Assembly (NCBI GenBank): GCA_016934125.1
Contig: JAFGTL010000237.1
Location: 1-5,995, forward strand
Direction of reading: 5' to 3'
Source: Candidatus Hydrogenedentota bacterium
GTDB lineage: Bacteria > Hydrogenedentota > Hydrogenedentia > Hydrogenedentales > SLHB01
DNA: 5,995 nt
Positions 1 through 5,995 of the stretch are shown here, piece by piece; position 1 is the first letter of the stretch, and each line of letters starts with the position of its first letter. The position numbers were made by a program, and so were the translations under genes. The notes under the pieces are model-generated. The model saw only the letters and a list, made by a program, of their open reading frames with translations. It was not told where the DNA came from and did no database searches.

Positions 1-54
1 CGGCGCACCGGACTGTGTAGCGTAAGAGGCGGCGGCGCCTAAGGTTGAACCGAT
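1..54 (+). other. Leader upstream of pabBC; no complete feature
   Basis: All three plus-strand frames are closed here (stops at 18-20, 23-25, 40-42 and 46-48), so an upstream plus-strand gene could end within these bases, but too little is present to name one. I see no convincing -35/-10 pair. An AAGG at 41-44 sits 10 bases before the ATG of the next gene and is a weak candidate ribosome binding site. The in-frame stops at 40-42 and 46-48 limit how far upstream pabBC could begin. Confidence 0.4.
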
Positions 55-1779
55 ATGCATGGGACGAGTCAGGGAGGCGTTCTTTTTGTGGGGCGGGGCG
101 CGGAACTGCGGCCCACCGGCCTGGTGGACATTGTGTCTGCAGCGAGCGCCGATGAGGTGGCGGGCTGTGTTGGCCGGGTCGAGAAAGCCGTGGGCACGGG
201 GCTGTATGCAGCTGGCTACATCGCATACGAAGCGGCCCCCGCTTTCAATCGCGACCTGGCAGTTCATCACGTCAAGGGTGCGCCGGCGTTGTGGTTCGGG
301 CTGTACAAGGATCTGCTCGCAACCCCTCGCTCGCCCACTCCGGATCGCCCGTTCACCGTCGGGCCGTGGCGGCCTTTGATCGGAAGAGACGAGTATATGG
401 GCTGTATTGCGCACATCCGCGAGTTAATCGCGGCGGGGGACACGTATCAGGTCAACTACACGTTTCCCATGACGGCTTCGTTTGACGGCGACGCCTTCGG
501 CTGGTTTCGCCGGCTGTGCGAGGCCCAGCGGACGGACGTGGCGGCGTATGTCGATACGGGCCGTTTCAAGATCGTCTCGGCGTCGCCCGAGTTGTTTTTC
601 CGCCTGGAAGACGGCCTGCTCGAGACGCGCCCAATGAAAGGCACGCGGCGTCGAGGACGGTGGCCCGAGGAAGATCGGCGTGCGGCCGCCGCGCTGGCGG
701 CCAGCGAGAAGGAACGCGCGGAAAACGTGATGATTGTGGATCTGCTGCGCAACGACATGGGGCGGGTCAGCACGACGGGCTCGGTTTCGGTTGCGCGTCT
801 GTTCGAACTGGAGCGGTACGACACCGTTTGGCAGATGACGTCCACCATCCGTTCACGCACGGAAGGGACGGTGCCGGAGGTGCTGGGAGCCTTGTTCCCT
901 TCGGGCTCCGTCACGGGGGCACCGAAGATCCGGACGATGCAGATCATACGGGACGTTGAACCGTTCCCGCGGGGCGTGTATTGCGGCGCCGTGGGTTGGT
1001 GGGGCCCGGGCCGGCGGGCGTGTTTCAACGTGGCCATCCGCACGGCGACGGTGGACAGTGAGCAGGGCACAGCGCAGTACCACGTGGGCGGCGGGATCAC
1101 CTGGAGTTCAACCGCCGAGAGCGAGTACGATGAATGCCTCGCGAAGGCTGAGGTGGTCAAACACGAGCGGCCGGAATTCCGGTTGCTGGAGTCCGTTCTC
1201 TTCGACGGTGAGTTTTTCCTGTTGGACGCACACCTCAACCGGCTTGGCGAGAGTGCGGCCTACTTCGGATTCGCGGTGGATCTGTGCGCAATCCGGAGGG
1301 CGCTCACCGGGCAATCGGACGCGTTCGGGACGGGCCCGGTCAAGGTTCGCCTGCTTGTGGCGCGGGACGGCGTGTTCTGCATAGAGCCGGAGCGGGCCGC
1401 ACCGGCGATGCCGGTTCGGGCCGGGTTCGCGGCGTCTCCGGTGGATGATCGGGACGTGTTCCTGTATCACAAGACGACGCATCGGGGCGTCTACGACCGC
1501 GCCCAGCAGTCACGGCCCGATTGCGATGACGTGCTCCTATGGAACAAGCGGGGCGAGGTGACGGAGAGCGCCACGGCGAACGTGGCCGTACGACTGGACG
1601 GCCAGTGGCTCACGCCGCCCGTGGAGTGCGGCCTGTTGCCGGGCACGATGCGGGCACACTTGCTCGAGCGCGGGGTACTGCGGGAGGCGATCCTGACCAA
1701 GGGGGACGTCGCCCGGGCCGAGGCCGTACACCTAATCAACTCGGTCCGGAAACGGGCCGAGGCGGTGTTTGTGCCGTAG
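55..1779 (+). CDS. pabBC: Bifunctional aminodeoxychorismate synthase component I / aminodeoxychorismate lyase (PabB-PabC fusion)
   Basis: This 574-residue cytoplasmic protein joins two successive steps of p-aminobenzoate synthesis for folate: amination of chorismate to 4-amino-4-deoxychorismate, then PLP-dependent removal of pyruvate. Residues about 1-370 are a chorismate-binding domain with GDTYQVNYT (128-136), RPMKGTR (192-198), ENVMIVDLLRND (223-234), SGSVTGAPKIR (283-293) and GGGITWSSTAESEYDE (345-360). Lys195 in PMKGT is the lysine that marks PabB rather than anthranilate synthase TrpE. Residues about 375-574 are a class IV aminotransferase-like PabC domain with the probable PLP lysine Lys473 (YHKTTHRG), VTESATANVAV from 502 and a GLLPGTMR motif near the C-terminus. 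The length suits known fusions. The ATG at 55 is preceded by in-frame stops at 40 and 46; a later GTG at 88 is possible but would remove conserved-looking N-terminal sequence. The glutaminase partner PabA is not in the window. The domain assignment is secure; the symbol is a convenience for the fusion. Confidence 0.95.
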   Translation: MHGTSQGGVLFVGRGAELRPTGLVDIVSAASADEVAGCVGRVEKAVGTGLYAAGYIAYEAAPAFNRDLAVHHVKGAPALWFGLYKDLLATPRSPTPDRPFTVGPWRPLIGRDEYMGCIAHIRELIAAGDTYQVNYTFPMTASFDGDAFGWFRRLCEAQRTDVAAYVDTGRFKIVSASPELFFRLEDGLLETRPMKGTRRRGRWPEEDRRAAAALAASEKERAENVMIVDLLRNDMGRVSTTGSVSVARLFELERYDTVWQMTSTIRSRTEGTVPEVLGALFPSGSVTGAPKIRTMQIIRDVEPFPRGVYCGAVGWWGPGRRACFNVAIRTATVDSEQGTAQYHVGGGITWSSTAESEYDECLAKAEVVKHERPEFRLLESVLFDGEFFLLDAHLNRLGESAAYFGFAVDLCAIRRALTGQSDAFGTGPVKVRLLVARDGVFCIEPERAAPAMPVRAGFAASPVDDRDVFLYHKTTHRGVYDRAQQSRPDCDDVLLWNKRGEVTESATANVAVRLDGQWLTPPVECGLLPGTMRAHLLERGVLREAILTKGDVARAEAVHLINSVRKRAEAVFVP

Positions 1780-1785
1780 GAGAGG

Positions 1786-1803
1786 CGGGTGCGAAAGCGC
1801 CCG
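1786..1803 (+). terminator. Small hairpin between the convergent genes, possible terminator
   Basis: Bases 1786-1792 (CGGGTGC) can pair with 1797-1803 (GCGCCCG) around a GAAA loop: seven pairs including one G-U wobble in the plus-strand RNA. The loop is a GNRA tetraloop. It lies 6 bases after the pabBC stop and 7 bases before the end of pilT, the whole gap being 31 bases. In minus-strand RNA the wobble becomes an A-C mismatch, so the structure favours the pabBC transcript. No T-run follows on either strand, so it is not a canonical intrinsic terminator; it may only stabilise the 3' end or be chance in GC-rich DNA. Confidence 0.35.
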
Positions 1804-1810
1804 GCGCCGG

Positions 1811-2905
1811 TTACTCGCCGAGGAGTCCGCCGCGCATCTTGCCGAGTTCGATGCCTTGGAGCATGAGATTCAACTCGGCGGCGTTGTCGGACACGGTGCT
1901 CGCCGTATCGAGGTCGATCAGCTTGGCCTTGAGCAGGCCGTAGAGGCTGTCGTTGAAGGACATCATGCCTTCTTCGCGGCCCTGCTGAATGGCGACGGGG
2001 AGCCGGTTGAGCCGGTTGTCGCGGATGAGGCGCTGGATGGCGGGCGTGACGAACATGACTTCGCATGCGGGCACACGGCCGGTGCCGCTGGCGCGGGGCA
2101 AGAGGCGCTGGCACATAATGCCTTTGAGGTTCATGGAGAGCTGGGAACGCACCTGCTGCTGCTGATCGGAGGGGAACAGATCGATGATGCGGTCGATCGT
2201 CTGCATGACGTTGGCGGTATGGAGGGTGCTGAAGACGAGGTGCCCGGTTTCGGAGGCGCTGATAGCGGCCTGAAACGTCTCGAGGTCGCGCATCTCGCCG
2301 ACGAGGATGACGTCGGGGTCTTGGCGCATAACGGCGCGGAGGGCCGTCGAGAAGCTCTCGGTGTCGAACCGGACTTCGCGCTGGTTGATGACGGCCTTGC
2401 TGTCCTCATGGACGTATTCGATGGGGTCTTCGATGGTGACGACGTGGCACTTTTCGTTCTGGTTGATGTAATCGATCATCGCGGCCAGCGTCGTCGACTT
2501 GCCGCTGCCCGTGGTGCCGGTGATGAGGATGATGCCCCGCTGGGCACGGCAGAACTGCTCGACGGCCATGGGCAGGTGAAGTTCCTCGAAGCTGGGGATA
2601 TCGCTCTTGATCCGCCGCAATACCATCGAGACGCGGCCGCGCTGCCGGAAGATGTTGACGCGGAACCGGCCCAACTCCTCATCCACGTAAGCGAGATCGA
2701 CCTCGCCGCGATCCTGAAAGGTGTGTTTCTGCATATCGGACAGCAGCGACTCGACGATGCCGTCCACATCTTCATCGCTGAGGACGGTGGTGCGCGGGTT
2801 GAGTTCGCCGTCAATGCGGAAGTACGGGCAACTCCCGGCTTTGATGTGGATATCGGATGCGTCGCGGTCGACGGCCCGTTTCAACAGCTTGTGCAGTAGC
2901 GTCAT
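1811..2905 (-). CDS. pilT: Type IV pilus twitching motility / retraction ATPase PilT
   Basis: This 364-residue protein is a hexameric cytoplasmic AAA-like ATPase of the secretion-ATPase superfamily that drives disassembly and retraction of type IV pili. Residues about 1-100 are the PAS-like N-terminal domain (DASDIHIKAG at 15-24, RIDGEL at 30-35). The ATPase core has Walker A GTTGSGKST (130-138, Lys136), the Asp box TIEDPIEYVHED (157-168, with the expected catalytic Glu163), Walker B DVILVGEMRD (198-207, Glu204) and the His box TGHLVFSTLHTAN (220-232, His222 and His229). AIQRLIRD at 289-296 matches the AIRNLIRE signature that PilT proteins need for retraction, and the C-terminal LMLQGIE stretch is also PilT-like. 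No tetracysteine zinc motif of PilB extension ATPases is present. The length is normal for the family. The ATG overlaps the ftsZ stop as ATGA, so translation is probably coupled. PilU is the main alternative, but the signature favours PilT. No other pilus gene is visible. Confidence 0.96.
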   Translation of the reverse strand: MTLLHKLLKRAVDRDASDIHIKAGSCPYFRIDGELNPRTTVLSDEDVDGIVESLLSDMQKHTFQDRGEVDLAYVDEELGRFRVNIFRQRGRVSMVLRRIKSDIPSFEELHLPMAVEQFCRAQRGIILITGTTGSGKSTTLAAMIDYINQNEKCHVVTIEDPIEYVHEDSKAVINQREVRFDTESFSTALRAVMRQDPDVILVGEMRDLETFQAAISASETGHLVFSTLHTANVMQTIDRIIDLFPSDQQQQVRSQLSMNLKGIMCQRLLPRASGTGRVPACEVMFVTPAIQRLIRDNRLNRLPVAIQQGREEGMMSFNDSLYGLLKAKLIDLDTASTVSDNAAELNLMLQGIELGKMRGGLLGE

Positions 2906-4152
2906 CGTTGTTCTCTCCTCCGCCTCATGAAGGCCGGAATGTCGATGTCCTCGTCATCCTGTTGAGGCGGCGCGGGGGCCTGCTCCGGGGCCGGCTTGGC
3001 CGCGTCGCGCGGTTTCTCGTCGTCGAAGAACAGATACTGCCCCTGGGGCTCCTGGGGAACCGGCTCGTCGGGGCGCTGGGGCTGGGCGGGTTTGGCGGCG
3101 GCAAGCCGGGGCGCGGGAGCCGGCGTGGGGGGGGAAGCCACGGCGGCGGCCTGGGCGGCCTCGCGTTCCTCAAGGGTGGAGGGCTGGATGGCTTCTTTGG
3201 CGAATCCGGCGGCGATCACGGTGACTTGGAGTTCGGCGCGCTCCTGTTCTTCGAGCACGGCGCCGAAGATGATGTTGGCGGAGGGATGGGCGGCCTTCTT
3301 GACGGTGGTGACGGCGTCGAGGACTTCGCGCATGGTGATGTCGCAGCCGCCTTTGACGTTGACGATGACGCCGACGGCGCCGTCGATGCTCGATTTCTCG
3401 AGGAGAGGGCAGACGATGGCTTCCTGGGCGGAGCGGGAGGCGCGATCCTCGCCTTCGGCGGTGCCGATGCCCATGAGGGCGCGGCCGCTGGACTCCATGA
3501 TGGTGCGGACGTCGGCGAAGTCGAGGTTGATGAGGCCGGGGACGGTGATGAGTTCGGAGATGGCGCGGACGCCGTTGTAGAGCACCTCGTCGGCGAGGCG
3601 GAACGCGTTGAGGAAGGAGGTGTTCTCCTGGCAGATGAGGGCGAGGCGGTCGTTGGGCACGACGATGAGCGCGTCGACGTGTTCCTGCAGGGCGGCGAGC
3701 CCGTTGAGGGCGTTATTCATGCGTTCCTGTCCCTCGAAGCTGAAGGGCAGGGTGACAATGGCGACGGTGAGGGCGCCGGTTTCCTTGGCCACCTCGGCGA
3801 CGATGGGCGTCGCGCCGGTGCCGGTGCCGCCGCCGAGTCCGGCGGTGAGGAAGATCATGTCGGCGCCGCGGAGCACCTCGGCGATGCGCTCGCGATCATT
3901 GAGGGCAGCCTGTTTGCCGGTGTCGGGCCGGGCGCCGGCGCCGAGGCCGCCTTCGCCGATCTGGAGGCGGGTGCCGGCGGCGGAATGCTTGAGGGCCTGG
4001 GCGTCGGTGTTGATGGTGATGAACTCGATGTCCTGGAGTTTGGCCTCGATCATCCGGCCGACGGCGTTTCCGCCGCCGCCGCCCACGCCGCACACCTTGA
4101 TGACGGCTTGCTGCTCGAAGGATGTGAACTCATCGGAGATGGCCATAGTCAT
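2902..4152 (-). CDS. ftsZ: Cell division protein FtsZ
   Basis: This 416-residue tubulin homologue binds and hydrolyses GTP, forms the cytoplasmic Z-ring and recruits the septal peptidoglycan machinery. The N-terminal GTPase domain carries VCGVGGGGGNAV (20-31), ITINTDAQAL (45-54), the tubulin signature GGGTGTG (107-113), FEGQER (139-144) and VVPNDRL (164-170). The T7 synergy loop NLDFADVRTIM is at 209-219, with Asp211 and Asp214 completing the active site of the next subunit. A C-terminal domain follows to about 320 (NIIFGAVL at 293-300). Residues about 325-400 are a Pro/Ala-rich disordered linker, and DIDIPAFMRRRR (402-413) is the conserved tail peptide that binds FtsA, ZipA, SepF or similar partners. 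Length is typical. The ATG at 4152 is chosen because a GGGGAGG lies 7 bases upstream; a second ATG two codons later is less well spaced. The T3 loop reads GAGARPDTG where GAGANPE is usual. It follows ftsQ after 55 bases and overlaps pilT. Confidence 0.98.
   Translation of the reverse strand: MTMAISDEFTSFEQQAVIKVCGVGGGGGNAVGRMIEAKLQDIEFITINTDAQALKHSAAGTRLQIGEGGLGAGARPDTGKQAALNDRERIAEVLRGADMIFLTAGLGGGTGTGATPIVAEVAKETGALTVAIVTLPFSFEGQERMNNALNGLAALQEHVDALIVVPNDRLALICQENTSFLNAFRLADEVLYNGVRAISELITVPGLINLDFADVRTIMESSGRALMGIGTAEGEDRASRSAQEAIVCPLLEKSSIDGAVGVIVNVKGGCDITMREVLDAVTTVKKAAHPSANIIFGAVLEEQERAELQVTVIAAGFAKEAIQPSTLEEREAAQAAAVASPPTPAPAPRLAAAKPAQPQRPDEPVPQEPQGQYLFFDDEKPRDAAKPAPEQAPAPPQQDDEDIDIPAFMRRRREQR
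2913..2921 (-). promoter_or_regulatory. Shine-Dalgarno sequence of pilT inside the end of ftsZ
   Basis: Read on the minus strand the last ftsZ codons contain GGAGGAGAG, with GGAGG at 2921-2917 lying 11 bases before the pilT ATG (2905-2903). This purine-rich site supports the chosen pilT start and indicates that ribosomes finishing ftsZ can reinitiate on pilT across the 4-base ATGA overlap. Confidence 0.7.
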
Positions 4153-4207
4153 TGGTTCGCCTCCCCACGGCTACGGAGATCGCGCCGGCCGTTACGCTCG
4201 GATCGCC
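4153..4207 (-). other. ftsQ-ftsZ intergenic spacer
   Basis: This 55-base spacer is the only non-coding gap in the minus-strand run. Besides the ftsZ ribosome binding site it contains a short palindromic GGCCGGC-like stretch but no T-run and no recognisable -35/-10 promoter. It is the position where ftsA stands in most dcw clusters; nothing resembling an ftsA remnant is visible at this length. Confidence 0.5.
4160..4166 (-). promoter_or_regulatory. Strong Shine-Dalgarno sequence of ftsZ
   Basis: On the minus strand GGGGAGG ends 7 bases before the ATG at 4152-4150. It is the best ribosome binding site seen in the minus-strand run, in keeping with the high amounts of FtsZ cells usually need, and it decides between the two nearby ATG codons in favour of the upstream one. 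Confidence 0.75.
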
Positions 4208-4999
4208 CTATTTGCATGCCAGATCCTGATCGAATCGCAGTTCGAGGTACTCGGTGCAGCCGAGTTCGCCGCCCTTTTCCTTCCACAATATGTCGAGCCG
4301 GCGGGCCTGCCGGGCGAAATTGCCCAGCCCCCACCGGAGTTCGTAGGACAGTTCGTCGCAGTACATCCGGATGTCGTTGGGCTCGAGCGCGGCGATCTCG
4401 GACACGGTGACGTCCCGCGCCATGGAGATGCCGGAGAAGGCGTGCCAGACTTCGATGGCGCGTCGCAGGGCGGGTTGCTCGAGTTCCTGGCCGGGCTCGA
4501 TGCTGCCGAGGCCGGCCACCTGGGTGATGAGCGGGCCGGGATGGGGCGCGTCGGGTTCGAGTTGACGCAGCACGACGGCGTCGGCGTCGATCTCGTAGTA
4601 GATGTTGCGATTGACGAGGGTGGCCACGGCCACGCGTTCGGTGACGGTGATGAGCACGCAATCGGGCCACATGCGCGCCACGGTGCAGGCGCGGACATAG
4701 GGCATGGCGCAGATCCGTTCGCCGATGGCGTCGGTGTCGAGAAGGAGGATATTGTCTTCGTTGCTGATGCCGGAAACCTCGACGATCTCGGTTTCGGCGA
4801 GGGCGTGGGCGTCCTTGACGTAGATGGTTTCGACGAGAAGGAACGGACTCTGCAGGATGTACCATGCGAACCCGGCGCCGAACGCGCCCAACAGCGCAAG
4901 CACGGCCGCGGCCTTCAAGAGGGGCCGCCACCGGCGGGGCTTCTTGTCGGCCTTGGCCGCTTTGCGCGACGAGGCCCGCTTTTCTTTCCGCCTCAACAT
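4208..4999 (-). CDS. ftsQ: Cell division protein FtsQ/DivIB
   Basis: This 263-residue bitopic inner-membrane protein has the FtsQ layout: a strongly basic cytoplasmic N-terminus (1-27), one hydrophobic transmembrane helix at about 28-48 and an extracytoplasmic remainder. The part after the membrane, about 53-121, looks like the POTRA domain (FLLVETIYVKDAHAL near 53-67, NILLLDTDAIGERI at 83-96, YVRACTVARMWPDCVLITVTER at 101-122), where the P-x-V-x-x-A-x-V-x-R-x-x-P pattern and the terminal TER are typical. The rest (about 123-263) is the beta domain, including WGLGNFARQARRLDILWKEK (223-242), which matches the family's late L-G-x-x-x-x-x-x-x-R-L-x-x-L pattern. FtsQ links FtsB/FtsL and septal synthesis to the early divisome. 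Its ATG overlaps the murC stop by 7 bases, with only a weak AGAAG upstream, so coupling to murC is likely. Six cysteines occur in the extracytoplasmic part (97, 105, 114, 214, 248, 262). Assignment rests on layout and gene order as much as on motifs. Confidence 0.9.
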   Translation of the reverse strand: MLRRKEKRASSRKAAKADKKPRRWRPLLKAAAVLALLGAFGAGFAWYILQSPFLLVETIYVKDAHALAETEIVEVSGISNEDNILLLDTDAIGERICAMPYVRACTVARMWPDCVLITVTERVAVATLVNRNIYYEIDADAVVLRQLEPDAPHPGPLITQVAGLGSIEPGQELEQPALRRAIEVWHAFSGISMARDVTVSEIAALEPNDIRMYCDELSYELRWGLGNFARQARRLDILWKEKGGELGCTEYLELRFDQDLACK

Positions 5000-5995
5000 A
5001 TCTTCTGCAACTCGCTGAGCAAGGGCTCGACGATACGGTTGATGTTACCGGCGCCGAGCACCAGCACGAGATCGCCCGGTTCGAGGGCGGGCGCGAGGAG
5101 TGCCGGCACGGACTCCATGTCGTTCACCAACTCGACGTGGCCGGCGCCTGTCTCATGGGCGGCGTCGACGATGAGGCCGGAATCCACGCCCGGCATGGGA
5201 TCTTCGCGGGCGGGATAGATGGCGGTGACAATGGCGCGATCGGCGGTGGCGAGCACGCGGGCGAAGTCATCGTAGAAGTACTTCGTGCGGCTGTAGAGGT
5301 GGGGCTGGAACACGCACACGATGCGCTTGACGTCGAGCCAGCGGGCCGCTTCGAGGGTGCTGGCGATCTCGGTGGGGTGGTGGGCGTAGTCCTCGACGAC
5401 GGTGATGCCGTTGTGCCGGCCGCGGAGTTGGAGGCGGCGGCGGACGCCGTCGTAGAGGCGCAGGCCGGCGGCGATCTGGGGGAACGACATGCCGAGGCAG
5501 AGGCCTACGGCGCAGGCGCCCAGGGCGTTGCGAACGTTGTGGACGCCGACGGCGTTGAACGTAAGCGTGCCGAGGGGGCCGGTGACGTTGAGGCGCTCGT
5601 CGTGGCTGGTGACGTCGACGGAGGTGGCGAGCCGGCCGAGGAGATCGGCGCCGGGCCGGGATTCGCCGGGGGCGCCGGGCGCGACGGCTGTGCGGGCAGC
5701 GGCCTCGCCGACACGCACGTTGCCGCCTACGAGCGATGCGCCGTCTTCGGTGCCGTAGGTGATGCACACGCTGTCGATGTCGTCGAGGATGGCGCGGACG
5801 TTGGGATCGTCCCAACACACGATCGAGTAGCCGTAAAAGGGAATGCCGTTGCAGAAGTCAGTGAAGGCCCGCTTGATCTTATCGAGGGTGCCGTAGTTTT
5901 CGAGGTGTTCCGCGTCGATGTTGGTGACGACGCTGATGGTGGGGCGGAGCCGCAGGAAGGACAAGTCATGCTCGTCGGCCTCGGCGACGAGGTAG
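4993..5995 (-). CDS. murC: UDP-N-acetylmuramate--L-alanine ligase MurC, N-terminal part cut by the window edge
   Basis: MurC is the cytoplasmic ATP-dependent ligase that adds L-alanine to UDP-MurNAc, the first peptide step of peptidoglycan synthesis. The frame is open to the right edge: 333 residues are visible, about 130-150 fewer than a complete MurC, so the UDP-binding N-terminal domain and the GTHGKTTT P-loop lie outside. Visible parts in order are YLVAEADEHD at the edge, TNIDAEHLENYG, the central-domain HNVRNALGA (about 5515-5541), the MurC-type DGVRRRLQLRG, EDYAHHPTE (about 5366-5395), FQPHLYSRTKYFYDDF (about 5265-5311) and a final LGAGNINRI. These HHPTE and FQPHxYSRT motifs separate MurC from MurD, MurE and MurF. 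A TTG at 5964 is not the start, since conserved sequence continues upstream of it. A stretch near 5625-5710 looks like an insertion. The TGA at 4993-4995 lies inside ftsQ. Confidence 0.96.
   Translation of the reverse strand, partial: YLVAEADEHDLSFLRLRPTISVVTNIDAEHLENYGTLDKIKRAFTDFCNGIPFYGYSIVCWDDPNVRAILDDIDSVCITYGTEDGASLVGGNVRVGEAAARTAVAPGAPGESRPGADLLGRLATSVDVTSHDERLNVTGPLGTLTFNAVGVHNVRNALGACAVGLCLGMSFPQIAAGLRLYDGVRRRLQLRGRHNGITVVEDYAHHPTEIASTLEAARWLDVKRIVCVFQPHLYSRTKYFYDDFARVLATADRAIVTAIYPAREDPMPGVDSGLIVDAAHETGAGHVELVNDMESVPALLAPALEPGDLVLVLGAGNINRIVEPLLSELQKIC

Noticed and set aside
55..1190. Anthranilate synthase component I (TrpE) for the N-terminal half of the fusion
   Set aside because: The PMKGT motif with Lys195 and the fused PabC lyase domain indicate PabB rather than TrpE.
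456..1238. A 260-codon minus-strand open frame inside pabBC
   Set aside because: It is antisense to the conserved chorismate-binding domain, with Ser/Arg-rich shadow composition and no motif.
2149..2166. A short CTG/CTGCTG-type triplet repeat as a possible repeat element
   Set aside because: It encodes the glutamine run DQQQQV in PilT, a normal coding feature, and is not repeated elsewhere.
1769..2899. A 376-codon plus-strand open frame opposite pilT
   Set aside because: It lies wholly over pilT, which has all its catalytic motifs; the antisense product is rich in acidic residues and glycine with no recognisable domain.
2857..4410. A 517-codon plus-strand open frame opposite ftsZ
   Set aside because: It is antisense to a complete, well-conserved ftsZ, its translation is low-complexity Gly/Asp/Ala-rich, and it is explained by GC-rich codons leaving few stops on the other strand.
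3608..5218. A 536-codon plus-strand open frame across ftsZ, ftsQ and murC
   Set aside because: It crosses the opposite strands of three recognisable genes, shows no family motif and changes composition at their borders, so it is a shadow frame.
5962..5964. TTG as the start codon of murC
   Set aside because: The frame stays open to the edge and the residues upstream, YLVAEADEHD, are part of the conserved MurC core, so the gene begins outside the window.

Overview
This is a GC-rich, fully bacterial, densely coding window with no mobile element, RNA gene or CRISPR. It holds five protein genes. One is on the plus strand: a fused pabB-pabC gene for folate (p-aminobenzoate) synthesis, about 55-1779. 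Four are on the minus strand and read leftwards as one tight gene run: murC (its 5' part lies beyond the right edge), ftsQ, ftsZ and pilT. The two groups converge, and 31 bases between their stop codons hold a small GNRA-capped hairpin.

The minus-strand run is a contracted division and cell wall (dcw) cluster. MurC makes UDP-MurNAc-L-Ala in the cytoplasm, FtsQ is the bitopic divisome scaffold, and FtsZ is the tubulin-like ring protein. The reading frames of murC/ftsQ overlap by 7 bases and those of ftsZ/pilT by 4 bases. Only 55 bases, with a strong Shine-Dalgarno sequence, separate ftsQ from ftsZ. The murB and ddl genes often found between murC and ftsQ, and the ftsA gene usually found between ftsQ and ftsZ, are absent here. 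Instead the type IV pilus retraction ATPase gene pilT is translationally coupled to ftsZ.

The organism is probably a diderm (Gram-negative type) bacterium with peptidoglycan, FtsZ-based division and type IV pili. The high GC content, the contracted dcw order and the divergent protein details fit an uncultured or little-studied lineage (for example something near the PVC or Hydrogenedentota groups), but this placement is a guess from gene order and not something the sequence proves.

No clearly new biological system is visible. The points most worth a second look are the ftsA-less dcw order, the ftsZ-pilT coupling, an apparent insertion in the MurC central domain, and a cysteine-rich extracytoplasmic part of FtsQ.
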